Origin: an uncultured Clostridia bacterium
Lineage (GTDB): Bacteria > Bacillota > Clostridia > TANB77 > CAG-508
Assembly (NCBI GenBank): GCA_948528155.1
Contig: CAOSZT010000014.1
Span: 1 to 26,638 of the forward strand
Direction: 5' to 3'
Length of the DNA: 26,638 nt
Numbering within the stretch: the stretch's first letter is position 1; each line of letters starts with the position of its first letter. A program made the translations under genes and the position numbers. Below are positions 16,980 through 25,000 of this stretch, piece by piece. The notes beneath the pieces were generated by a model. It did not search any database. It saw nothing but the letters and a program-made list of their open reading frames with translations, and had not been told where the DNA came from.

Positions 16980-17043
16980 TGTTTTTTTTTAAAGTTTTAT
17001 ATTTTTGATGTTACTATATAATACTTTTTTATAGTTAAATAGT

Positions 17044-17179
17044 CAAAAAGCTTATATATAAATTACTTAAAAATATTAATATGTAATTAGAATAATTTTA
17101 GCAAAATTATATGGGAATTTTAGTGACTTTTCTCTCATAACCTTTAATATTTAAAAATATTTTATATATAAGCTTTTTG
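17044..17179. repeat. Long inverted repeat between parA and rsmG
   Basis: CAAAAAGCTTATATATAAA (17044-17062) is inverted exactly at 17161-17179: 19 of 19 bases, 98 bp apart. Outside the arms TAGTC (17040-17044) is mirrored by GACTA (17183-17187) after a small indel. The inner region holds a second perfect hairpin (ATAATTTT/AAAATTAT, 17092-17110). The rest of the 16890-17343 gap holds no gene I can support. Candidate interpretations are a small MITE-like element or a structured regulatory region. Confidence 0.85.
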
Positions 17180-17343
17180 ATAGACTACAATATGCAAAAC
17201 CATTATATAGTAAATTTTTAATTACAAAATAACACTACTTTAGAGTTTTACTGTTTGATTATAATAAAAATTAGAATTAGTTATAATTCAAAACATTATA
17301 CTTCAATATATAATTTCACATGTAACAAAAATAATTTTACAAT

Positions 17344-17376
17344 AAAAAAAACCTCTAAATAAAATTACTTTAGAGG
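17344..17376 (-). terminator. Rho-independent terminator after rsmG
   Basis: On the minus strand CCTCTAAA (17376-17369) and TTTAGAGG (17359-17352) form a perfect 8-bp stem followed by eight T. The stem overlaps the last codons of rsmG. It ends the mnmG/rsmG transcription unit. Confidence 0.92.
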
Positions 17377-18087
17377 CTCTTTAGATGGAACACCAGCTTT
17401 TCTAGGATACTTATTAGGTGTATACGTTATTTTATTAATAATAACAACATTTCTATCAATATCAGAATTAGGTAAAACAAAATTATCTATAAAATCAATT
17501 TTGCCTCCTAAAATACTTATAGCAACTTTAGAATCAAAAACTTCATCTTTAACATTATTTCCTTTCATACAAATACACTTACCACCAACTTTAACAACTG
17601 GAAGTAAATACTCAGAAAGAACTGTTAAATTAGAAACAGCTCTAGCAGTAGAATAATCGAAACTTTCTCTATACAACTTATTCTTACCGAAATCCTCTAT
17701 TCTACTATGAACTGTATAAATATTATCCAAATTTAAAACAGAAATAACTTCATTTAAAAAATTAATTCTTTTATTTAAAGAATCTACTAAAAATATTTTT
17801 AAATCAGGTCTATAAATCTTCAAAGGAATCCCAGGAAAACCAGCACCAGTTCCAACATCTGCAATACTTTTATTATTATCTAAAAATTTATTAATAGAAA
17901 GAGAATCAATAAAATGTTTTAAAACTACATCTTCTGGCTGAATAATAGAAGTCAAATTGATTTTCTCATTCCACTCCAAAAGCAAATTCATATAATTGTA
18001 AAACATATTTAATTGTTTATCATCAAACACAATATTCATCCCATTTCCATAAAAACACATTAACTCTTTAAATTTACTAAACTCCAT
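17365..18087 (-). CDS. rsmG: 16S rRNA (guanine527-N7)-methyltransferase RsmG (GidB)
   Basis: 240 residues. The SAM-binding motif ADVGTGAGFPGIPLKI (about 76-91) is followed by FLVDSLNKRINFLNEV and the VHSRIEDFG strand, then SYDYSTARAV-like FDYSTARAVSNL and GGKCICMKG, the RsmG pattern. It methylates G527 of 16S rRNA using SAM; loss gives low-level streptomycin resistance in known bacteria. GAGGAG lies 5 nt before the ATG. It follows mnmG by about 60 nt as in many Firmicutes. C-terminus PRKAGVPSKEPL is the usual family ending. Confidence 0.97.
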   Translation of the reverse strand: MEFSKFKELMCFYGNGMNIVFDDKQLNMFYNYMNLLLEWNEKINLTSIIQPEDVVLKHFIDSLSINKFLDNNKSIADVGTGAGFPGIPLKIYRPDLKIFLVDSLNKRINFLNEVISVLNLDNIYTVHSRIEDFGKNKLYRESFDYSTARAVSNLTVLSEYLLPVVKVGGKCICMKGNNVKDEVFDSKVAISILGGKIDFIDNFVLPNSDIDRNVVIINKITYTPNKYPRKAGVPSKEPLK

Positions 18088-18149
18088 AAAAACTCCTCAT
18101 AACTCTACATTTTATAATATTAAACAATTAAAGAATAATTCGCATATAA

Positions 18150-20033
18150 CTAATTATCTATTTTACCTTTATTAACCTGCAAAAAAATCAAAAGTACTGA
18201 AATATCAGCTGGAGAAACACCAGAAATCCTAGAAGCTTGTCCTATAGAAACAGGTTTAAACTTATTTAGCTTCTGTCTAGCTTCCAAACTCAAACCATTA
18301 ATTTGTTCATAATCTAAATCTTCAGGCAATAATTTAGATTCTAATTTTTTGAATTTTTCAACCTGTGCCTCTTGCATCTTAATATAACCTTCATATTTAA
18401 CTTGAATTTCAACCTCTTCTCTTTCCTGTAAAGAAAGCTCTGGTCTATTTTGATCAATTTCAGCCAACTTATCATAACTTAGCTCTGTTCTCTTTAAAAG
18501 TTCTGCCAACTTTGTACCTGTTGTCAATTTAGATGTTCCATATCTAACAAGTAACTCATTAACTTCTTCTGTAGGCTTAACAACTGTATTTTTTAATCTA
18601 TCTATCTCTTTACTAATATTCTCTTTTTTAACCAAAAATCTTCTAAATCTATCATCTGAAATTAATCCAACACTATGCCCAATCTCAGTTAATCTTAAAT
18701 CAGCATTATCTTGTCTTAAAAGCAATCTATACTCTGATCTTGAAGTCATCATTCTATAAGGCTCATTTGTTCCTTTAGTAACAATATCATCAATCAAAAC
18801 CCCAATATATCCCTGTGTTCTATCTAATATAATAGGATCTTTTCCTTTAATTTTATGTGTAGCATTAATACCTGCAATTAAACCTTGACATGCAGCCTCT
18901 TCATATCCAGATGTTCCATTAGTCTGTCCTGCCATAAACAATCCATCAATACCCTTATATTCTAAAGACAACTTCAAATTAGATGGATCTATACAATCAT
19001 ATTCAATAGCATATGCCGATCTTGTAAATTCTGCATTCTCTAGTCCTGCAATAGTTCTATATAAAGCAATTTGAACATCTTCTGGAAGAGAAGAACTTAA
19101 ACCTTGTATATACATTTCATCTGTATCCAAACCAACTGGCTCAACAAAAGCCTGATGTCTAGGTTTATCACTAAATCTAACTACTTTATCCTCTATTGAT
19201 GGACAATATCTAGGACCAGTTCCTTCAATCTTTCCAGCATATAATGGAGACCTATGTAAATTTTCCTTAATTAACTTATGTGTTTCCTCATTTGTATAAG
19301 TTAAATAACAATCCACTTGTTTCAAATCATTTATCTCATCTTCAAATGAAAATGGAACAATATTTTCATCCCCCTTCTGTACTTCCATTTTAGTAAAATC
19401 TATACTTCTTCTATTAATTCTTGCAGGTGTCCCTGTTTTAAATCTCACTAAATCAACACCTATCCTTTTTAAAGAATCTGATAATTTATTTGCAGCAGCA
19501 ACACCATCAGGACCACTCTCTTCAGAAAACTCTCCCATAAAAATTTTACCTTTCAAATATGTTCCTGTTGCAACAATAACAGCCTTAACCCCATAAATAG
19601 CTCCAACTGAAGTTTCTATCCCCACTACCTTACCATTTTCAACCTGGATATCCACAATTTCTCCCTGTTTTAAAAACAAGTTCTCCTGTTTTTCTAAAGT
19701 ATGTTTCATTTCGATATGATATTTCTTCCTATCAGCCTGAGCTCTTAAAGAATGAACAGCAGGTCCCTTAGAGGTATTTAACATTTTAATTTGAATCATA
19801 GTCTTATCAATATTTTTCCCCATTTCTCCACCAAGAGCATCTATCTCTCTAACAAGATGCCCCTTTGAACTTCCTCCAATATGAGGATTACATGGCATAT
19901 TTGCAACTGCCTCTAAACTAATTGAAAACACCAATGTTTTCATCCCCAATCTAGCAGCTGCAAGTCCAGCTTCACACCCTGCATGACCAGCTCCAATAAC
20001 AGCAATATCATAATTTCCTGCAAAATAACTCAT
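18150..20033 (-). CDS. mnmG: tRNA uridine-5-carboxymethylaminomethyl modification enzyme MnmG (GidA)
   Basis: 627 residues, normal length. The FAD-binding Rossmann motif VIGAGHAGCEAG (12-23) is present, with PCNPHIGGSSKGHLVREIDALGG (about 47-69), GTGPRYCPSIEDK and TNGTSGYEEAACQGL, all conserved in MnmG. With MnmE it builds the cmnm5 group on the wobble uridine of several tRNAs, using FAD, GTP, glycine or ammonium and a folate one-carbon donor. AAAGGAG lies upstream of the ATG. Unlike in many relatives, mnmE and mnmG are separated here by about 420 bp with no gene. Confidence 0.97.
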   Translation of the reverse strand: MSYFAGNYDIAVIGAGHAGCEAGLAAARLGMKTLVFSISLEAVANMPCNPHIGGSSKGHLVREIDALGGEMGKNIDKTMIQIKMLNTSKGPAVHSLRAQADRKKYHIEMKHTLEKQENLFLKQGEIVDIQVENGKVVGIETSVGAIYGVKAVIVATGTYLKGKIFMGEFSEESGPDGVAAANKLSDSLKRIGVDLVRFKTGTPARINRRSIDFTKMEVQKGDENIVPFSFEDEINDLKQVDCYLTYTNEETHKLIKENLHRSPLYAGKIEGTGPRYCPSIEDKVVRFSDKPRHQAFVEPVGLDTDEMYIQGLSSSLPEDVQIALYRTIAGLENAEFTRSAYAIEYDCIDPSNLKLSLEYKGIDGLFMAGQTNGTSGYEEAACQGLIAGINATHKIKGKDPIILDRTQGYIGVLIDDIVTKGTNEPYRMMTSRSEYRLLLRQDNADLRLTEIGHSVGLISDDRFRRFLVKKENISKEIDRLKNTVVKPTEEVNELLVRYGTSKLTTGTKLAELLKRTELSYDKLAEIDQNRPELSLQEREEVEIQVKYEGYIKMQEAQVEKFKKLESKLLPEDLDYEQINGLSLEARQKLNKFKPVSIGQASRISGVSPADISVLLIFLQVNKGKIDN

Positions 20034-20453
20034 TTTTATCTCCTTTCCTTATGAAACAGAAATCAGCGTTTTTTAACCTTTAAAAAATAATTTTACAATT
20101 CAGTAAAAACGAGAAATCAAAAAAAGTTTCTAAAATCATTTATATATCAACACTAATCAATATTTAGTATACATTTACTTCAAAATAAAGTAGCACAAAA
20201 CACTATTTCAAAACTTATGTAAACTTTTTAAATTTGTTCGCCTTATTATTTTATAACACTATTTTCCACAATTTATAAACAATTATCAATTTCATAATTA
20301 TCACTTTTAATTATCCATTAATAAATACTTTATATTTTCATTTATTTTAACCATATTTAGAATTTAACAATTAAACATCAAATTATATACCCAATAATTT
20401 AAAAATGTCTTATTTTAGATTTTCACAACAAATAAAATATTCCAATCTTAACA
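20034..20453. other. Gene-free gap between mnmE and mnmG
   Basis: 420 bp, strongly AT-rich. I see no ORF, tRNA or convincing terminator. The minus strand offers several A/T-rich -10-like hexamers but no pair I would call as a promoter. One DnaA-box-like TTTTCCACA lies at 20262-20270 and one TGTTTCA half-site near the mnmG start; neither is strong evidence alone. Confidence 0.6.
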
Positions 20454-21825
20454 TTATTTTCCTAAACAGAACTTAGAAAAAATTTCATCAATAATATCAT
20501 CAGTTACAAATTCACCTGTTATATTTGCTAAATCTTCCAAAATATCATTAATAAAAATAGCAATAATATCAATAGGCATATTATTATTAACTGTGTCTCT
20601 TGCCTTTTTTACATTATCAAGGGCATTAGAAATTAAATTTTTATGTCTTAAATTAGTAATAATAATATCATTATCAAAATTAATTTCATCCAAATTGAAC
20701 ATTTTAACAATAATAGAATATAAGTCTTCTAATCCTTCTCCAGTCAAAGCAGAAATATTAACAATATTATTTGTAACAGCTATAAATACACTATCATTAT
20801 TATTTAAAACACAACCTAAATCAGCCTTATTAAGTAAAATTATTGACTTCTTACCTTTTATAATATCTAAAATTTTATAATCTTCATCAGTTAACACTTT
20901 TGAACTATCAAAAATAGCAATAACCAAATCTGCACTATTAGCAATCTCCCTTGATTTAGCAATACCAATCTTTTCCACCTCATCTTCAGCTTCTCTAATA
21001 CCAGCAGTATCAATCAATTTTAAAGAAATGCCCTCTATACTAACAAACTCTTCAATAGTATCTCTAGTAGTACCTTCATATTCTGTAACAATTGCCCTAT
21101 CTTCCTTTAAAATAGAATTTAATAAAGATGATTTTCCTGCATTTGGTTTACCAATAATAGCAGTCTTAATTCCCTCTTTAATAATTTTACCATTATCAAA
21201 ACTTTTTTCCAAAACCTCTAATTTAGATTGGATACTATCTAACATTGTTAAAACCTGATTATTAGCAACTTCATCAACATCATATTCAGGATAATCAATA
21301 CTGACATCCATATTAACAATAACATCTAAAATTTCTTGCTTTATTTCTTTAATTTTCTTAGATAACCCCCCTTCTAATTGTTTAACACTAGTTTTAACCT
21401 CCCTTTCAGACTTACTATTAATAACATCAATAACAGATTCTGCTTGTAATAAATCAATTCTTCCATTTAAAAAAGCCCTCTTTGTAAACTCACCTGGTTC
21501 AGCTAAATTAGCTCCATTTTTTAAGCATAAATCTAAAATTTTTCTTACAACAACATTTCCACCATGAGAATTAATTTCACACATATTTTCAGTAGTATAG
21601 CTTTTTGGAGCTTTAAAATAAGAAACTAAGACTTCATCTATACTCTCTTTATTATCAACAATAAAACCATATTTTATAGAATAACCTTTTATATTTTCTA
21701 TTTTTTCTGGTTTCTTTGGGACAAATATTTTATTTAAAACCTCAAAACAATCTCTACCACTCATTCTAATAATACCTATACCTCCAATGCCGAGGAGCCG
21801 TAGATATTGAAGCAATAACATCCAT
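20454..21825 (-). CDS. mnmE: tRNA modification GTPase MnmE (TrmE) with an apparent frameshift near the start
   Basis: About 457 residues. The G domain is intact: GKPNAGKSS (about 226-234), TTRD, DTAGIRE, NKAD, and the C-terminal CLGK with the catalytic cysteine. MnmE hydrolyses GTP and binds a folate cofactor to modify wobble uridines with MnmG. From the ATG at 21825 (AAAGGAG upstream) the reading begins MDVIASISTAP, the expected family start, then hits a stop because of one extra base near 21792. One frame over, the expected continuation GIGGIGIIRMSG resumes. The rest is uninterrupted. A second ATG at 21821 is in the downstream frame and would give MLLLQYLRLL in place of the normal first strand. 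Assembly error and true mutation are both possible. Confidence 0.93.
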
Positions 21826-21936
21826 TTTTTTCTCTCCTTTTTTACATATTTATTAAACCATATAAAAGAAGCCAAAAGCGAAAATACTCTAAAGTAAAAT
21901 CCGACCTTTGACCTCCGATTTTATTAAAAACAAAAT

Positions 21937-22644
21937 TTATCTTTTCTTCAAAGAAATAACTACTTTTCTTCTAGGATCCTCCCCAATACTTCTAGTCTCA
22001 ACAAAATTATTATCCTGTAATTTAGAATGAATAATTTTACGTTCATAGGCTTGCATCGGCTCTAAAGTAACAGATTTTTTAGTCTTAACAACAGTTTTCG
22101 CAAGTTTTTCTGCTAAATCTTCTAAAGCCTTCTTTCTTTTATCTTTATATCCTTGTATATCTAAAATAACTCTAACTTTATTATCTATACCTTTACCTGC
22201 AATAGCAGACAAAACACTTTGAAAAGCATACAAAGTTTCTCCTCTATAACCAATCAAAAAACCAACATTATTACCAGTTAAATCAACATTTAAACCTATA
22301 TCAGAAACACTAACTGAAAAATGACTATCTACATTATTCTGTATTTTTTTCAAAAACTGATCTAAAAAGATTTCAACATTTTCCTTTGCCTTTTGTTGCT
22401 CAACTTTAGACAACACTACCTCTTTTACATCTTTTTTTACATAATCAGAATGTACTTTATTAACTTCTTTAACAGTTAATTTAACCTTTACAACTCTAGG
22501 AGCTAATATACTAAAAAAACTTCTTTTTTCCTCATTCTCCAAAACCTTAATATCAACCATATTTTTAGAAACATTTAGTTCTTTCAATCCCTTTTCTATG
22601 GCCTCATTTGTAGTTTTTCCTTCAGCTATAATAGTTCTTTCCAT
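21937..22644 (-). CDS. jag: RNA-binding protein Jag/KhpB (SpoIIIJ-associated)
   Basis: 235 residues. The Jag-N domain (MERTIIAEGKTTNEAIEKGLKEL, to about 50) is followed by a linker, a KH-like domain with NVGFLIGYRGETLYAFQSVLS (GxxG-type loop IGYRGE), and a C-terminal R3H domain (YERKIIHSKLQ...GEDPRRKVVISL). Jag/KhpB works with KhpA as an RNA chaperone that influences cell division and elongation in Firmicutes. The ATG at 22644 is 9 nt after AAAGGA; the ATG at 22653 is almost in contact with it, so I prefer the former. It is 31 nt after yidC, its usual neighbour. Confidence 0.95.
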   Translation of the reverse strand: MERTIIAEGKTTNEAIEKGLKELNVSKNMVDIKVLENEEKRSFFSILAPRVVKVKLTVKEVNKVHSDYVKKDVKEVVLSKVEQQKAKENVEIFLDQFLKKIQNNVDSHFSVSVSDIGLNVDLTGNNVGFLIGYRGETLYAFQSVLSAIAGKGIDNKVRVILDIQGYKDKRKKALEDLAEKLAKTVVKTKKSVTLEPMQAYERKIIHSKLQDNNFVETRSIGEDPRRKVVISLKKR

Positions 22645-22675
22645 TTTCAACATTCCTTTCTTATTGCAACAATAT

Positions 22676-23587
22676 TTAATCTTTTACTACTTTATTTAAA
22701 ACTAATCTTTCACAAATCATTAAAATATTATTAACTAACCAATATAAAGCAAGTCCTAATGGTGCTACAAGAGATATAGATATAGACATAATTGGCATCA
22801 TCCAAGACATCATTTTATTAGACTGTGCCATAGCATCTTCCATTTCATTTTTTTGAATATCTTTACTATCATCATTTTGAGAATTCTCACTACCTTCAGT
22901 AATATCAATAACATTTTCTTCAATATTATCTTCTTTTTTCTTATTAACTTGCATTGATGTAGTAATTCTCATTGATATAAAAGTAGAAATTATATAAAGA
23001 ACTGGAATTATATAAACTGTCCAATCTGCCAAATTTTGTTGAGGAATTTTTCCTAAATCTAAACCAAAAAAGTTCATATTTAAATTAATTTGCTTTAAAT
23101 TTTCATCTTCTGGCAATTTCTCTCTTAGATAATCAATTTCTCTTACAATATCAATTTCAGGATAAGCTTGACTTACAACCATTCCATCATTTTTCATTTG
23201 TTGTAAATAAATATCTAATTGAGAATCATTCATATTTTTCATATATGTTAAAGGAGCTTTAACCATATAAAAAATTGAAATTAACAAAATAAATTGAACA
23301 ATAGCACTCAAACACCCACTAAATGGACTCATATTTTCTTTTTTATATAAATCCATCATCTCTCTATTCAATTTCTCAGGATCACTTTTATACTTAAATT
23401 GCAAAACCTTCATTTCTTTTTGAAGTTTTGCACTTTTTTTCATAGTTTTCTGCTGTTTCATAGATAACGGCAACATTAGCAATTTTATGATAACAGTAAA
23501 TAAAATAATAGCTAATCCATAATTACCAACAAAATTGTTTATAATATTTAACAAATAACCAAAAATGTTTGCAAAAAATTCAAACAT
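22676..23587 (-). CDS. yidC: Membrane protein insertase YidC (SpoIIIJ/Oxa1 family)
   Basis: 303 residues, the Gram-positive short type. The first helix is followed by YGLAIILFTVIIKLLMLPLS, a cytoplasmic hairpin rich in Lys/Gln (KQQKTMKKSAKLQKEM, KSDPEKLNREMMDLYKKENMSPFSGCL), and further helices to the C-terminus. It inserts membrane proteins alone or with SecYEG. No lipobox cysteine is seen at the N-terminus. There is an acidic cytoplasmic-looking insert near 215-245 (ENVIDITEGSENSQNDDSK) between helices. AGGAGG lies 7 nt before the ATG. The gene is between yidD and jag. Confidence 0.96.
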   Translation of the reverse strand: MFEFFANIFGYLLNIINNFVGNYGLAIILFTVIIKLLMLPLSMKQQKTMKKSAKLQKEMKVLQFKYKSDPEKLNREMMDLYKKENMSPFSGCLSAIVQFILLISIFYMVKAPLTYMKNMNDSQLDIYLQQMKNDGMVVSQAYPEIDIVREIDYLREKLPEDENLKQINLNMNFFGLDLGKIPQQNLADWTVYIIPVLYIISTFISMRITTSMQVNKKKEDNIEENVIDITEGSENSQNDDSKDIQKNEMEDAMAQSNKMMSWMMPIMSISISLVAPLGLALYWLVNNILMICERLVLNKVVKD

Positions 23588-23602
23588 CTACACTCCTCCT
23601 AC

Positions 23603-23821
23603 TCATTTTAGTGGATCATATCCTCCTTTAGAGAAAGGATTACATCTTAAAAATCTATATATACCTAAAATTGTACCTTTTAAAGCTCCATATTTTTCAA
23701 TAGCCTGTTTTGTATATTCTGAACATGTAGGATAAAATTTACAATTAATATTCTTACTTTGTAACCATAAAGAAATATTTCTTTGATAAAAATTTATTAC
23801 TCTTACTAAAAAGCCTTTCAT
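23603..23821 (-). CDS. yidD: Membrane protein insertion efficiency factor YidD
   Basis: 72 residues with the family pattern: amphipathic N-terminal helix, FYPTCSEYTKQAIEKYGALKG, then YRFLRCNPFSKGGYDP. Cysteines at 27, 33 and 60 are in the conserved places. It is a small membrane-peripheral protein that helps YidC-dependent insertion. Its ATG overlaps the rnpA stop by 4 nt (ATGA), so translation is coupled to rnpA, and yidC follows directly. Confidence 0.96.
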   Translation of the reverse strand: MKGFLVRVINFYQRNISLWLQSKNINCKFYPTCSEYTKQAIEKYGALKGTILGIYRFLRCNPFSKGGYDPLK

Positions 23822-24174
23822 AAATTAGATTCCTTAATCTTCATATTTGACTTTTCAAAAATAATATTCATATCAGAATTTATGTTTTGAAAAGTAGCAT
23901 TATCTAAATTAGTTTTCTTCTTCCACAAAAAAACAATACTGTGGCCTACTTTTAAATTAGATTCCATATTTTTATAACTTTCTCGAAGTAATCTTTTTAA
24001 TTTGTTTCTTCTTACAGCTTTTCCTATTTTTACACTTATAGCTAAACCTAAAAAATTACAATTTTTATTATTATCTTTTATAAAAGCCTCTATATTTTTT
24101 CCAGAATAATATTTCCCTTTAGATAAAACTCGTCTAAATTCATAATTCTTTTTTAACATCTTTGTCTTTTTCAC
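23818..24174 (-). CDS. rnpA: Ribonuclease P protein component RnpA
   Basis: 118 residues. The RNR motif VKIGKAVRRNKLKRLLRE (about 48-65) binds the RNase P RNA, and LKKNYEFRRVLSKGKYYSG is the typical N-terminal pocket for the tRNA leader. It is the protein cofactor for 5' tRNA maturation. The GTG start at 24174 gives the usual five or so residues before LKKN and has GGGA about 11 nt ahead; the ATG at 24159 would shorten this. It follows rpmH by about 184 bp, a longer gap than usual, with no clear terminator. Confidence 0.95.
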   Translation of the reverse strand: MKKTKMLKKNYEFRRVLSKGKYYSGKNIEAFIKDNNKNCNFLGLAISVKIGKAVRRNKLKRLLRESYKNMESNLKVGHSIVFLWKKKTNLDNATFQNINSDMNIIFEKSNMKIKESNL

Positions 24175-24358
24175 TAATATTTAGTCCCTTCTAAATCGAT
24201 GAAAAATTTAAAATTTAATGTTTTAATATAAAAAAGCAACAAAGACAAATCTTAATATACTTTTCAAAAACCCTTTGATCAATTAATTTTTGACAATTAA
24301 CAACTACAAACATTTATTACTAAAAAAATTTTCAAAAAGATAAAGATTTGCCAAAGTT

Positions 24359-24493
24359 CTAAGCACTTAATTTTTTTCTACCTTTAGCTCTTCTTGCTTT
24401 TAAAACATTTCTACCTGCTCTAGTTTTCATTCTTTTCATAAATCCATGTTCTTTCTTTTCTTGTCTTGTTTTTGGTTGAAAAGTTCTTTTCAT
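24359..24493 (-). CDS. rpmH: 50S ribosomal protein L34
   Basis: 44 residues, starting MKRTFQPKTRQEKKEHGF and ending RRAKGRKKLSA, which is L34 throughout; nearly a third of the residues are Arg or Lys. It is a small protein of the large ribosomal subunit. AGGAGGTG lies 6 nt before the ATG. It is the first gene leftward of the origin, divergent from dnaA, which is the standard place in most bacteria. Confidence 0.98.
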   Translation of the reverse strand: MKRTFQPKTRQEKKEHGFMKRMKTRAGRNVLKARRAKGRKKLSA

Positions 24494-24540
24494 TTATAGC
24501 ACCTCCTACTAGGTTTTTATTAACTAACTAATTCTTAAAC

Positions 24541-24567
24541 ACTGGGAATTTTTACAAAATAACCAGT
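24541..24567 (-). other. Imperfect palindrome at the predicted 5' end of the rpmH transcript
   Basis: ACTGG and CCAGT arms plus inner ATTTT/AAAAT arms around a 3-nt loop form a 27-nt symmetric element. It begins about 7 nt after the -10 box, so the rpmH mRNA would start with this hairpin. Confidence 0.55.
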
Positions 24568-24573
24568 ATATCG

Positions 24574-24603
24574 ATTATACTCTAAAAATTTATAATTTGT
24601 CAA
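24574..24603 (-). promoter_or_regulatory. rpmH: Strong sigma-A promoter of rpmH
   Basis: Both hexamers are perfect on the minus strand: TTGACA (24598-24603) and TATAAT (24574-24579), 18 bp apart, about 80 nt before rpmH. It probably serves rpmH-rnpA-yidD-yidC-jag. Confidence 0.9.
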
Positions 24604-24767
24604 GAGTTTTTTTTAAAACCTTCAATCCGTAATTTTAAATAATACTTTTTAATCGTGTAAGTAGTAAAAAAAATAAAAATAAATAATTTTAAAATACCAA
24701 TATGCTTTTTTTTGAATTTAAAAACTTTTAAAATAAATTTTTGTAATATTTCTGTAATATATGCATT

Positions 24768-24978
24768 TTATCCACAATAAAAAACAAAATTATCCACAAT
24801 AAAAAAATTTTTTCCACAATTCTATTGACTTACTTATAAAAATTTTGTTATTATATGAATTACAAAAAAAGACAAGATTTTTACTGAAATATCAATAAAA
24901 AAGTATGTTCGTATTTTTTTTGTTTTTTTACGAAAATATTACAAACTTATCAACATCTGTGGATAACTTTGTGGATAA
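24768..24978. other. oriC: oriC, DnaA-box cluster upstream of dnaA
   Basis: Two exact TTATCCACA boxes (24768-24776 and 24790-24798) and one TTTTCCACA (24810-24818) read forward; two exact boxes in reverse orientation as TGTGGATAA (24958-24966 and 24970-24978) lie just before the dnaA start. The dnaA promoter sits between the two groups. This is the incAB-like half of a bipartite origin and would also autoregulate dnaA. The remainder of the 24494-25000 gap is AT-rich without a gene. Confidence 0.93.
24825..24854 (+). promoter_or_regulatory. dnaA: Predicted dnaA promoter
   Basis: TTGACT (24825-24830) and TATTAT (24849-24854), 18 bp apart, each one base from consensus. It lies between DnaA boxes on both sides, consistent with DnaA autorepression. 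Confidence 0.7.
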
Positions 24979-25000
24979 CTTAAAAGAAAGGATGAAGAAG

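Noticed and set aside
20262..20270. Lone TTTTCCACA between mnmE and mnmG as an extra origin element
   Set aside because: One near-consensus box without partners is expected by chance in DNA this AT-rich.
21826..21875. Upstream start for MnmE (reading MASFIWFNKY)
   Set aside because: It runs through the ribosome binding site of the real ATG and has no resemblance to MnmE N-termini; it exists only because of the frameshift.
21895..21923. Hairpin TAAAATC/GATTTTA between jag and mnmE
   Set aside because: A 7-bp AT-rich stem with a 15-nt loop and no T-run on the minus strand; too weak to call a terminator, kept only as a note.
24175..24358. Small RNA or terminator between rpmH and rnpA
   Set aside because: Only a long-range 8-10 bp pairing (AAATCTT near 24250 with AAGATTT near 24345) was found, with about 90 nt between arms and no T-run; not supportable.
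24905..25000. N-terminal extension of DnaA
   Set aside because: It covers two exact DnaA boxes and the ribosome binding site; the start at 25001 matches domain I of the family.
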